Source: Candidatus Cloacimonadota bacterium (GTDB taxonomy: Bacteria > Cloacimonadota > Cloacimonadia > Cloacimonadales > TCS61). From it: a stretch of DNA of 62,404 nt. Made by a program: the position numbers and the translations under genes. The stretch spans positions 1 to 62,404 of the forward strand of contig JAIPGO010000010.1 of NCBI GenBank assembly GCA_021736135.1, written 5' to 3'. The notes beneath the pieces were generated by a model that was given only the letters and a program-made list of their open reading frames with translations, was not told the DNA's origin and did no database searches. This document shows positions 54,325 to 62,404 of the stretch, piece after piece (position 1 is the first letter of the stretch; each line of letters opens with the position of its first letter).

Positions 54325-54402
54325 GTCGATACTCGATACTCGTGATTCGAAAATTTTTCAGGATCAGGATTAACAGGATTTAATAGATTTACAGGATTAA
54401 AG
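54325..54402. repeat. Short-period arrays upstream of malEF
   Basis: TCGATACTCGATACTCGTGATTCG (8-nt period) spans 54326-54349, and CAGGATTAA/CAGGATTTA-type units span 54359-54402. Related AAATCCTG units in opposite orientation lie near 54478-54500, at the end of the next gene. With these, the 295-nt spacer 54203-54497 holds the promoter, dyad and arrays only. Confidence 0.75.
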
Positions 54403-54497
54403 AAAAAATAGTAGCCTCTTCTTTTCTTAAAAAACATCCTGCTAATATCTTAAATCATGAAATTCCTGATACAGACAAATATCCTGCAAATCCTGAT

Positions 54498-57400
54498 CTA
54501 TTTTAAAAGAATCAATGTCCTTACCTTATTCATTGTCCCTGTTTTAAATTTCAGCAGGTAAACTCCGCTGCCCCGGCTATCCGCATTCCAGATTATTGAA
54601 TGTTTACCGGCTTCTTTTTCTTCATTCAACAGAGTTACCACTTTCTGACCTTTAATGTTATAGATATCTATAATCACTTTACCATCTTCAGCCAGTTCAT
54701 ACTGGATATTAGTAACCGGATTAAAGGGATTGGGATATATGGAATTCAACCTTGTTACTGGTTGGACCGGATCAGTTAAAGTATAGGTGATATTTTCCAA
54801 AAATCCATTGCAGGCTAGTTCTAAATCCAGAGAACAATCAGTATTGCTGATCTTTTCATAAGGTATCTTTAGAATATTACCGGATATTCCTTCTGCTGAG
54901 ATCAGTGCAAAATTTTGTTTGTTCTGGTAATAAAGGCAATCCACTCTATCACACTCTGCAAAGCCGGTGTTTAGATTCCGGCTTGCAATTATTTTGTATT
55001 CCAGGCTGATGATCTTATTTTCGGTATTCAAATATATATATTCGGAATCATTGGAAAGAGATATAGCAATATCGGGAATTCCACCAGCTCTGGTCACGGG
55101 GAATTCTGTAATTATGGAAACAACATATTGCAGTATATAGGCCGCATCCAGAGCTTCGCATTCACCGTTAAGATCAACATCTGCCCTGGCAATACGCCAA
55201 TCTTCCCACGGAACTGGATCTTCAGGTAATGGATCCAGACCAACCAAATACATTAATAACAGTGATGCATCATAGCTTTCCACTACTGCATTATCACTGA
55301 TATCACCATATTGTATTTGACTAATTACTTCAATATAATTTTCCTTCAGTATAGTAACTGTATCTCTTTCAATATCATCAGACACTGTTAAACTAACACT
55401 GTAAATTCCCGGTTCAGTAAATATCCACACCGGATTCTGTTCATAACTGTCAATAATGTTATCATTTTGAAAATCCCACTGCCAGGATACTATTGGATAT
55501 GAAGACACTGATTGATCAGTGAAATTTACAGTTAATGGCATTATGCCATAAGTTGGAACTGCAGTAAAATTCGCATTTAATCCACCTACTGACCATCCCA
55601 GTTCAGAAATATACGGAAAGCCATTATTTAATGGAATATCAATATCCCAGATATCTTCTGTTCCATTTACATTTTCCCCCACAAAATCCCAGCCAATATC
55701 AGTATAAGTGCTCATTATCAGCATTTCTGCCGTTGTTTTGCCCAGTAAATTTATTATTGTGCCATCTTGATTAAAAAATACTCCAAATAACTGCCCTGAT
55801 GTTTCCATATCCCAGACACAGTTCTCTATTAGTGCATTTTCATTAAATCCCACAAGGCCACCATCAACACCATTGCAAGTCACATTACCGCGGCTGTAAC
55901 AATTACTTATAATGGAATTATCTCTATTTTTACCCACCAGACCACCTACATAATAATCACCATCCACACTCCCTGTGGAATAGCTGTTACTGATCGTGGA
56001 ATTCTCATAATTAAATCCCACCAGACCTCCTGTATGATCATAATTTCCAATAACATGACCGGTGGCATAGCATGATATGATTGAGGAGTTCACCGAATTA
56101 AATCCCACTAAACCACCAATATTAAAAACAACTCCACTCACACTACATGTTGCATAACATTCACTGATCACCGAAGAAAAATCATTATTTCCCACAAGAC
56201 CCCCAACAAATGAATCTCCAGTCACACTACCTGTGGTATAGCATTCATTGATCACCGAATTATAATTATATCCAACCAGACCACCTGTAACATCATATGC
56301 TGTCAAATCAATGTTAGTTACTCCGAGAGCTTCAATGACTGCTCCTGAAGTATATCCAAATAGTCCGCTGATTAGTTCACCTGGTCTGTGTATATATAGT
56401 CCATCAATAAAGTAATCATCGCCATTATAGGAACCTTGAAATGGAATTAAAGGAAACGATCCAATCGGGCTGAATCCATCTCCTTCATTCCAGTTTTGCG
56501 TGTCGGTGGCGTCTATATCCTGCGTTTGCTTAAAATATATTGAGCTTGCCCAAACTTCTGGAGAAGTACTGAGCCAAAAGAGATTATCTATTGTTGCAAT
56601 CAGATATGGATCAGTTACTGTTCCGCTGCCTTCAGGCACGAAGCTTCCGTCTATTATCTCAATATAATCCTCTTTTATAATTGTGGAAATATTCCTGTTT
56701 AATTCATCAGAAACCGTTAATGAAACGCTGTATATTCCTTGTTCATTATACAGCCATTCAGGATTCTGTTCATTACTGTCTATAACTCCGTCATTCTGAA
56801 AATCCCATTCCCAGCTTACAATAGTAGATGACTGTGATATTGATTCATCAGTGAAATTTACTGTTAATGGTGTAAAACCAAAAACTGGTGTTGCAGTAAA
56901 ATTTGCATATATATCATCATTAAGTGACCATTCCAGATCAGAAATGTATGGATAACCATTATTTAAAGCATCATTAATATCCCATATATATTCTGTCCCA
57001 TTTACTGTTTCACCCACAAAATCCCAACCAATATCTGTATAAGTGCTCATCAACTGCATTTCTGCTGTCGTTGCTGCCAATAAACCGGTTATTGTTCCTG
57101 CTGATTGTGGTCCAACACCAGTTGTTTGTCCGGCGTTGTCTATGTTCCAGATACAATTATCTATCGTAGCTCCAGAGATGTTATATCCCACAAAACCACC
57201 AAGCCTGTTACTATTAAATCCATCGATACTACCATTAGAGAAACAATTACTAATATCTGAATTGTCATTTTTACCAACCAATCCACCAGCATCGTAGTAT
57301 CCATATACACTCCCGGTTTTATAGCTATTGCTGAGCGAAGATAAGAAATTAACTCCCAGTAAGCCTCCAACCTGCCCAAATCCATCCACAATACTTGTTG

Positions 57401-58601
57401 CATAGCAGTCACTGACCGTTGAATGATTATTAGCTCCCACCAAACCACCAATATAACTATCTCCATTCATGTTACCGGTTGCAAAGCAGTCGCTGATCGT
57501 AGAATAATCATTAGTACCAATCAAGCCTCCAACATCAAGAAAGCCAATTACATTAACATTTGTCACTCCAAGTGCTTCGATGGTTGCTCCGTAAGTATAT
57601 CCGAAAAGCCCAATTTTATCCACAGTAGGACTATTTATATTTAGTCCGTCAATGATGTGGTTATCACCATTAAATGAACCTTTAATGCTGGGAATATAAA
57701 AATTTGGATGATCAGTTAAATCAAAGTCAGTAGTAAGTAGAAAATTGTTTTCAGAGTTCCATCCAAAAGCCAGAAGCTTTTCAAAATCATCAAAACCATT
57801 GATCAGATAATAATCTCCATCATAAGTCAGATAATCAACAATATCTAATGTCATATCATTATTTAACCAGGTATTATATAACTCACTGGTGAGTGCACCT
57901 AATGATATTAAATGTTGATTATTTATCCAAACAGTCTCATAATCATAATAACTTTCGTAGATCGAAGAGTGAAAATCTCTACCCACTAAACCACCGACAA
58001 ATTCATTTCCAGTCACACTACAGGTTGCATAGCATTCGCTGACTGTAGATTCATAGCTTGAACCTATTAGACCACCAACTATTTGATCTCCATTCACACT
58101 ACCTGAGGCATAGCAATTGCTGATCGAGGAATTGTATTTATTTACTGCTGCTAAAGCTGCAACCCATTTATATCCTGTAATATTAACATTGGTAACACCA
58201 AGAGATTCAATAGTTGCTCCATTAATATATCCAAAAAGTCCTACATGATATCCTTCCGGACAATTTATATAAAGACTGTCAATGATATGATTGCCACCAT
58301 TATAGTTTCCATAGAAGTGATTCGGTCTGTCCCGAGGTATTCCATTTGTAAATCCTCCGATTGGCATGAATCCTACTCCATCATTCCAGTTTTGAGTATC
58401 ACTGGCATCAATATCCTCCGTTTGCAGAAAATAAATGTTGTTACCCCAAACATTATCAGTAGTACTAAGCCACAGCAGATTATCCAAAGTCTCAATCAGA
58501 TACGGATCACTTTCTGTTCCTGAGCCTTCTGCCGGGGTGCCATCGGCAATAAGCTGAACAAAGATGATCATCGTCATAAACAATAAAAAAAGCTGTTTCA
58601 T
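54498..58601 (-). CDS. Secreted GLUG/PKD protein with dockerin-like domain
   Basis: A 1367-aa exported protein. Signal peptide 1-19; two long blocks of GLUG repeats (VGGLVGYNYNS, CYATGSVTG-type units), each opening with an EGSGTxxDPYLI segment (about 25 and 655); two PKD domains (about 560-650 and 1005-1095; WEWDFQNDG, GIYSVSLTVSD); a dockerin-like region (about 1097-1165) with DVDLNGECEALDAAYILQYV; and a C-terminal YPNPFNPVT/FlgD-like sorting module (about 1287-1367). GLUG units are beta-helix-like surface repeats. Probably an adhesin or scaffold-bound protein. TAGGAGG precedes the ATG. Confidence 0.87.
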   Translation of the reverse strand: MKQLFLLFMTMIIFVQLIADGTPAEGSGTESDPYLIETLDNLLWLSTTDNVWGNNIYFLQTEDIDASDTQNWNDGVGFMPIGGFTNGIPRDRPNHFYGNYNGGNHIIDSLYINCPEGYHVGLFGYINGATIESLGVTNVNITGYKWVAALAAVNKYNSSISNCYASGSVNGDQIVGGLIGSSYESTVSECYATCSVTGNEFVGGLVGRDFHSSIYESYYDYETVWINNQHLISLGALTSELYNTWLNNDMTLDIVDYLTYDGDYYLINGFDDFEKLLAFGWNSENNFLLTTDFDLTDHPNFYIPSIKGSFNGDNHIIDGLNINSPTVDKIGLFGYTYGATIEALGVTNVNVIGFLDVGGLIGTNDYSTISDCFATGNMNGDSYIGGLVGANNHSTVSDCYATSIVDGFGQVGGLLGVNFLSSLSNSYKTGSVYGYYDAGGLVGKNDNSDISNCFSNGSIDGFNSNRLGGFVGYNISGATIDNCIWNIDNAGQTTGVGPQSAGTITGLLAATTAEMQLMSTYTDIGWDFVGETVNGTEYIWDINDALNNGYPYISDLEWSLNDDIYANFTATPVFGFTPLTVNFTDESISQSSTIVSWEWDFQNDGVIDSNEQNPEWLYNEQGIYSVSLTVSDELNRNISTIIKEDYIEIIDGSFVPEGSGTVTDPYLIATIDNLFWLSTSPEVWASSIYFKQTQDIDATDTQNWNEGDGFSPIGSFPLIPFQGSYNGDDYFIDGLYIHRPGELISGLFGYTSGAVIEALGVTNIDLTAYDVTGGLVGYNYNSVINECYTTGSVTGDSFVGGLVGNNDFSSVISECYATCSVSGVVFNIGGLVGFNSVNSSIISCYATGHVIGNYDHTGGLVGFNYENSTISNSYSTGSVDGDYYVGGLVGKNRDNSIISNCYSRGNVTCNGVDGGLVGFNENALIENCVWDMETSGQLFGVFFNQDGTIINLLGKTTAEMLIMSTYTDIGWDFVGENVNGTEDIWDIDIPLNNGFPYISELGWSVGGLNANFTAVPTYGIMPLTVNFTDQSVSSYPIVSWQWDFQNDNIIDSYEQNPVWIFTEPGIYSVSLTVSDDIERDTVTILKENYIEVISQIQYGDISDNAVVESYDASLLLMYLVGLDPLPEDPVPWEDWRIARADVDLNGECEALDAAYILQYVVSIITEFPVTRAGGIPDIAISLSNDSEYIYLNTENKIISLEYKIIASRNLNTGFAECDRVDCLYYQNKQNFALISAEGISGNILKIPYEKISNTDCSLDLELACNGFLENITYTLTDPVQPVTRLNSIYPNPFNPVTNIQYELAEDGKVIIDIYNIKGQKVVTLLNEEKEAGKHSIIWNADSRGSGVYLLKFKTGTMNKVRTLILLK

Positions 58602-58621
58602 TTGTATTTCCTCCTATATTA

Positions 58622-58651
58622 TTTATCAACAAATGGAGAATTTATTGTCAA
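58622..58651 (-). promoter_or_regulatory. Sigma70-like promoter of the GLUG protein gene
   Basis: On the minus strand TTGACA (58651-58646), an 18-nt spacer and GATAAA (58627-58622), followed by TAGGAGG and the ATG 20 nt downstream. Confidence 0.55.
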
Positions 58652-58683
58652 TAAAAAAAACAAATTGAAGTATCAACTATTCA

Positions 58684-58711
58684 AGTGAATAGTGAACAGT
58701 GAAGAGTGAAT
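58684..58711. repeat. 7-nt-period tandem array (GTGAACA type)
   Basis: Four units of GTGAATA/GTGAACA/GTGAAGA, the same unit as at 50296-50330, 8 kb away. Confidence 0.8.
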
Positions 58712-58855
58712 GGACTGCCCGGGTACGCCGAATCCAAACTTGACTCTTTTATATAAGTCCCATTATTTCAATAAGAAACTGGGAAATTGAGAAGATGAGA
58801 AGATGCGAAAAGCGTAAGATTCGTGATCCGACAACAGTGATTCGACTTCTTCCTG

Positions 58856-58882
58856 CATTTTACTTTTTACATTTTACATTTG
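58856..58882. repeat. Short tandem array (TTTTACAT)
   Basis: Three to four units of TTTTACAT-type sequence with an 8-9 nt period. Confidence 0.65.
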
Positions 58883-58973
58883 ATTACTCGTAGTGGACGT
58901 TCACCAAAGCGTAGCTTGGGAAATGAACACGGGGAACAATGGGGAAAATGGATAATTAAAACCCTCTTCTCAA

Positions 58974-59000
58974 TATCCGCGCTATCCGTGTTATCCGCGG
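58974..59000. repeat. 9-nt-period tandem array (TATCCGCGC)
   Basis: Three contiguous units, TATCCGCGC, TATCCGTGT and TATCCGCGG, 11 nt from the end of the adjacent pseudogene. Confidence 0.8.
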
Positions 59001-59011
59001 TGAAAAAAATA

Positions 59012-60683
59012 TTAGGACCTGAAATCCTCCAGTCCCACAATCGAACCATCCGCGAAATTATCCGGTTGCCAGGAACGCACTATGATCCAGGGTTCATCCG
59101 GTTCATTCAGATTAAACATCAAAAACAGGTATCCCTGATCTGCATAATTGCTGGAATAATAATACTGTGATATCTGGATGCCATAGATATTCTGTCCATT
59201 TTTCCCAGGTTTTTTCAGGTTGGTCTCCGTAAAATGAATATTAATAAAATCCTTCTCCTCAAATTGTTCAGCTAAGCGTTCTATATACTTATCTTTACTT
59301 AACCGGATATACTGAACTTTTTCATCGCCAAGTTGCTCCAGAAGTCATTCCACATTATAGGCAGGATCTTTTTTACTCCATACCCTGCGATGATCCGCAC
59401 ATCTTCGGTAAATATGTTTTCCAGAAACGATATATCTTTCAAGCAGTAAGCAGTTTTATAAAGCTCCATAAAATAGATTATCTCGCCCTTATCTTCATCA
59501 CTGAAATTCGGATTTTCGCAAATATCCTCTAATGCTAAAGTACTCAAAGCAAAAGTCACATTTTCTATTTTACCTTCCAGATTAAAAAGCAAGTTCACTT
59601 TCTCAGTAAATGGTTCCTGCTGTCCCCGAAAAGAAAAAGTCATCGGCAGGCTGCGCAGACAAAATAAGCAGTTGATCTTTACCAGTTCCAGCTCCATATT
59701 CTGCGGCAGCAATTCCCCTTGACCATAATCTAATAACTTGTTAAATTCCTGGTAACCATCTATTGTGAAGTACTTTCTCACTGCCCTAAATTTCTTTTCC
59801 GCTTTCAGATGCACAACATCACTAAAGGCTTGATGATATTTCCTGAAAGCTCTGCCGGGCAGTTCCTGCTTTCCTTTATCTCTAACTTTAAATCATCTGT
59901 AGCCAGAATGGGAGTTTCACAAATTTCTATCTTCTTAATAGCTGCAGGTTGCTGCAATTTCGTTTCCTAATCTAATGCGTCCGCAGCCGGTACCCCAGTT
60001 CGCAGCAGATGTATTCGCATAACCGTCATTATAATATACCAGCAGACCACAAACAGGTTTTCCATCATAATTCACCTGAATTACCATATCGGTATAATTA
60101 GTTTCCTTACTTGATTTCTGCTCCAGTATCTCAAAATTGAGCTTATTCAGCAGAAAAGTCATTTTATTCTCCAGACCCGTATAAGTTCCCTTTTCTCCCT
60201 GCTCCTCAAAATAATAAGTTAAATCCTGATAACCTGGTATAGTCGGCAATAAAGCATAAGCCCAGTTATAATTACGCAGCGCATCTGCAATCCTGCATCC
60301 CCCTTCCGCAAGTTCTCCCTCCACGATCAGAGAATTGCTTAAAAGGACTATCAATATTCATCCCCTCAATCCCCGTGCGCACGATCAACATCCCGCAGAG
60401 TTCACCATTGATATCATAACGATCCCCATCCGCCAAATTCACTAATCCCGCCTGCATTTGCACTTCCACAGGTTTTACAATTATCCTGAATTGACTTCCC
60501 GTCAATTAATTTATCCATCACCAGGTTAAGTTCATCAGCCTGAACATCCACTTCGCAGATAGAATTACAGACTCCAAATTCCCAATCAGACCAAGGGTGG
60601 AGCGCAGGTAAAATGACATATAACAAAACCGGAGACCAGTTCTCGCCCAACGCTTCGCTGTTGTGCAATTTCCTAAACTCCAA
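59012..60683 (-). pseudogene. Multiply frameshifted gene of about 550 codons
   Basis: Five or more reading-frame segments on the minus strand join end to end into one protein. Segments: 60683 to about 60480 (EFGVCNSICEVDVQADELNL); about 60480-60335 (VEVQMQAGLVNLADGDRYDI); about 60335-59935 (LAEGGCRIADALRNYNWAYA); a short piece LQQPAAIKKIEI near 59935; about 59880-59335 (KYHQAFSDVVHLKAEKKFRA); and about 59333-59012 (LLEQLGDEKVQYIRLSKDKY, ending QPDNFADGSIVGLEDFRS). The last break fits a one-base loss in a short C run near 59333. The final part resembles a Bacteroidota-type YGI..Q.Y.S..Y.D.GYLFLMF...WQP C-terminal pattern. The frames stay coherent, so decay looks recent, unless base-calling errors cluster here. 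Confidence 0.85.
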
Positions 60684-60707
60684 AAACTCATGATCAGGAT
60701 TGTGAAG

Positions 60708-61091
60708 TCAATTCATCAATTTCTTTTTAATTATACTCACGAATTCCTTTGTCTGAAAAATTAAAGGCAACACTCTCTCCTCATCCATCAAAAACATATC
60801 TTCATAATCACTTTGCTGACGATATATGAACAATTCATTGTATAGTCTTCCTAAGCTCTTTGGAAGTAATTCAGTTTTAATATAGTGCAAATTGAATAAT
60901 CCTCTAACCCCGCTATGCTTGACACTGGTGAAATCATTAGCCAGTAATAAAGCACTTACAGCATAAAAACAGGCATAATACAGTCTATTGATGCAGGTAT
61001 TCCAATGCTTAATTTCTGCCATTTTATCTGCTTCTATTAAGGCATCATCAGCCTTTTCTAACTTGTACCTGATCAGGTCTTCTTGCTTCAT
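60708..61091 (-). CDS. HEPN domain protein (partner of MNT nucleotidyltransferase)
   Basis: A 127-aa all-helical HEPN protein (PF05168 type): RLYYACFYAVSALL (36-49) and YRQQSDYEDMF (90-100), the usual helices of this group. An R-x5-H at 63-69 fits the spacing of the HEPN ribonuclease motif, but I cannot say it is the catalytic one. In known HEPN-MNT pairs the HEPN protein is the RNase toxin and the MNT enzyme neutralises it by AMPylation. Its ATG overlaps the MNT stop by 4 nt. Confidence 0.87.
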   Translation of the reverse strand: MKQEDLIRYKLEKADDALIEADKMAEIKHWNTCINRLYYACFYAVSALLLANDFTSVKHSGVRGLFNLHYIKTELLPKSLGRLYNELFIYRQQSDYEDMFLMDEERVLPLIFQTKEFVSIIKKKLMN

Positions 61092-61396
61092 ATTACTTTA
61101 CCTTCAGATATCACATTCCGATAAAATGGTGATTGTTCCATTTCTTTCCATTCGGATAAATTATGAATTATAGGACTAAATAACTGATCAATTTCAAGTT
61201 CAAGATCATATAACCTGTTGATTAATTCGGTTCTTTCATTTTCTTCAATTTTCTCTTCCAGGATAATCAATAAGTCCCAGTCTGAATTTTCATCGTAATC
61301 GCCTCGGGAACGTGAACCATAAAGAATTACTTTTGCCGACGGAAAAATACGGCATATTTCAGCTTTGATCCTCGCCAGTATTTCTTCACTTGCCAT
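61088..61396 (-). CDS. Minimal nucleotidyltransferase (MNT antitoxin type)
   Basis: A 102-aa pol-beta-like nucleotidyltransferase: GSRSRGDYDENSDWDLLI with the GS and D-x-D catalytic residues (G27, S28, D39, D41) intact. First gene of the HEPN-MNT pair. The third acidic residue of the fold may be in ELEIDQLF (residues 66-73). By analogy with studied pairs it would AMPylate the HEPN partner. Confidence 0.88.
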   Translation of the reverse strand: MASEEILARIKAEICRIFPSAKVILYGSRSRGDYDENSDWDLLIILEEKIEENERTELINRLYDLELEIDQLFSPIIHNLSEWKEMEQSPFYRNVISEGKVI

Positions 61397-61687
61397 AATA
61401 TCTCCCTAACAAATTCAAATCTCATTCTCTTTTTTTAGTTAACCACAAAATAATAACTTACTATTTGACATTTATAAACCCTATTACTTTATTTTCGTCA
61501 AGAATAATTTCATTCCTGATCTAAGTTAACCCATGGTACCGGCAGCATAATCGAAGGTGTAATGCTTTTAATTACTGTCTGCCCGTACCTGCGAGTACAC
61601 CGACAGTAAACGTCAATTCTGAATTCCTAAATTCTCTATTCTTCTATTAATTCAAAATTGATGCTCTCATTACTTTTTACGAAAGCA
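61397..61687. other. Gene-free spacer upstream of HEPN-MNT
   Basis: AT-rich spacer with no coding signal. A dyad TACTGTC...GACAGTA with inner GTAC/GTAC (about 61576-61610) is present; a related CTGCCCG-GTAC-GCCGA string occurs near 58714. Confidence 0.5.
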
Positions 61688-62404
61688 TCAAGCCTGAATT
61701 AAGGATACTACTTTTTCAATACAATCATTAATAATTTCAGCCTGCTTAGTTTGTTTCTTATCTATAAATCGTTTATGATAGATTTTTAACCACATTTTAA
61801 GTTCAAGGTAATTCTTTGTTGTTTCTTTTATTTTAAGGCATTCGTTAAAACAATCTTCTGCCTTTTCAAATTGATCTTGAGTTAGATTGTAAAACATCTC
61901 AACTTGAAATACATCTGAAATCCCTTCATTATCTCCAATATTCTGATATTTATGTTTTATATCTTCAAAATCATCTATGTTAAATGCCTCGTTTTCAAAA
62001 AGAATACTTAATCGAAGAATGCAAAGTGTTGTATTTGCTTCACCGAGTTTTGAATCAATTGTTTGGTAAATATTCAGAGCTTCCAGGTAATTATTCTCTG
62101 CATCTTTAAGGTTATCATTTCTGATATGTAAATCACCCAAAGCTCTCAGTGTATTTGCTTCCCCGAGTTTTTCATCAATTGTCTGGAAAATATTCAAAGC
62201 TGCTTTGTAATTATTCTCTGCATCTTTAAGGTTATCATTTCTGATATGTAAATCACCCAAAGCTTTCAGTGTATTTGCTTCACCGAGTTTTGAATCAATT
62301 GTCTGGAAAATATTCAAAGCTGCTTTGTAATTATTCTCTGCATCTTTAAGGTTAGAATTTCTGATATGTAAATCACCCAAAGCTTGAAGTGTATTTGCTT
62401 CCCC
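61688..62404 (-). CDS. TPR repeat protein, 5' end beyond window
   Basis: The 3' part (about 239 codons) of a tetratricopeptide protein; the frame is open through the window end, so the true start is outside. Three complete 40-residue units (LGDLHIRN, NLKDAENNYKAALNIFQTID, EANTLKALGD) are almost identical, then the sequence diverges into degenerate TPR helices (FYNLTQDQFEKAEDCFNECLKI) and a helical tail. The Kinesin-light-chain/NB-ARC-type 40-residue TPR is typical of signalling or multi-TPR proteins. The partner is unknown. Confidence 0.88.
   Translation of the reverse strand, partial: GEANTLQALGDLHIRNSNLKDAENNYKAALNIFQTIDSKLGEANTLKALGDLHIRNDNLKDAENNYKAALNIFQTIDEKLGEANTLRALGDLHIRNDNLKDAENNYLEALNIYQTIDSKLGEANTTLCILRLSILFENEAFNIDDFEDIKHKYQNIGDNEGISDVFQVEMFYNLTQDQFEKAEDCFNECLKIKETTKNYLELKMWLKIYHKRFIDKKQTKQAEIINDCIEKVVSLIQA
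62041..62400 (-). repeat. Three 120-bp near-identical coding repeats
   Basis: Units 62041-62160, 62161-62280 and 62281-62400 keep an exact 120-bp period and differ at only a few bases, and a fourth unit begins at 62401. Such DNA-level identity within TPR coding repeats indicates recent expansion or gene conversion. Confidence 0.95.

Larger units (their letters stand above)
58602..59011. other. Gene-free spacer rich in short-period repeats
   Basis: This spacer between the GLUG protein start and the pseudogene end contains a good minus-strand promoter and at least three short tandem arrays (listed separately), plus GAGAAGATGAGAAGATG (58788-58804). No coding signal was found. Confidence 0.6.

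Noticed and set aside
62041-62400. CRISPR-like appearance of the 120-bp repeats
   Set aside because: The repeats are contiguous coding TPR units with no spacers and no cas genes nearby.

Overview
The window looks like part of a Candidatus Cloacimonadota-type (or related FCB-superphylum) Gram-negative genome. This is inferred from its moderate-to-low GC, its large secreted proteins ending in a YPNPFNPxT-type C-terminal module, its PorV-like and other outer-membrane barrels, lipoproteins with clear lipoboxes, and a didermic polysaccharide export cluster. No rRNA or complete marker gene is present to fix the taxonomy.

Layout. 1-638: gene-free DNA with a nested 147-bp palindrome and part of another GC-rich hairpin. 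639-1980 (+): AmrS-type radical SAM enzyme and a membrane-anchored NusG-domain-II protein. 1977-7659 (-): an operon of APC permease-EIIA fusion, MiaB, CPA2 antiporter-EIIA fusion (GTG start) and a methyltransferase. 7818-14615 (-): a 2265-residue secreted protein with four ~375-residue repeats. 15102-16638 (+): tRNA-Pro(GGG), then nth and xth, two base-excision repair genes. 16725-23885 (+): a six-gene exopolysaccharide cluster (chain-length protein, flippase, pyruvyltransferase, polymerase-like protein, two GT4 enzymes). It meets, tail to tail, a nine-gene minus-strand run (23877-31629): nadE, a zinc-ribbon/TPR protein, a small membrane protein, ribD, a left-handed beta-helix transferase, a DPM1-like glycosyltransferase, an RlmD-like methyltransferase, a lipoprotein and a third glycosyltransferase. 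31763-36172 (-): GH29 alpha-L-fucosidase, Gfo/Idh/MocA oxidoreductase, sugar nucleotidyltransferase and GHMP sugar kinase, closed by a terminator that overlaps the last stop codon. 36173-36947: gene-free, with another long imperfect palindrome and a gene remnant. 36948-38925 (-): GNAT-YoaP protein and an AAA_14/DUF4143 ATPase.

The most striking block is 39053-54202 (-). It reads as one alpha-glucan (starch, glycogen or maltodextrin) uptake locus with neither SusC nor SusD. It has a single-chain MalE-MalF fusion (binding protein plus permease), MalG, MalK, a secreted module protein, a PorV-like protein, a porin-like barrel, a barrel carrying an N-terminal CBM48 (AMPK glycogen-binding type) domain, a one-domain CBM48 lipoprotein, a second lipoprotein, and a lipoprotein GH13 amylase with four CBM48 modules. 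The six CBM48 modules share a near-constant C-terminal signature. I infer that surface modules capture glucan, the amylase cuts it, a barrel lets oligosaccharides in, and the ABC transporter imports them.

A four-helix-bundle (S23/Avd-type) gene sits inside this operon between malEF and malG, bracketed exactly by 8-nt-period degenerate repeat arrays. Other short-period arrays (7, 8 and 9 nt) lie at gene edges throughout 50.3-59.0 kb. The right end holds a 1367-residue GLUG/PKD/dockerin-like secreted protein, a multiply frameshifted pseudogene, a HEPN-MNT toxin-antitoxin-type pair, and a TPR gene, cut by the window end, whose repeats are 120-bp near-identical DNA units.
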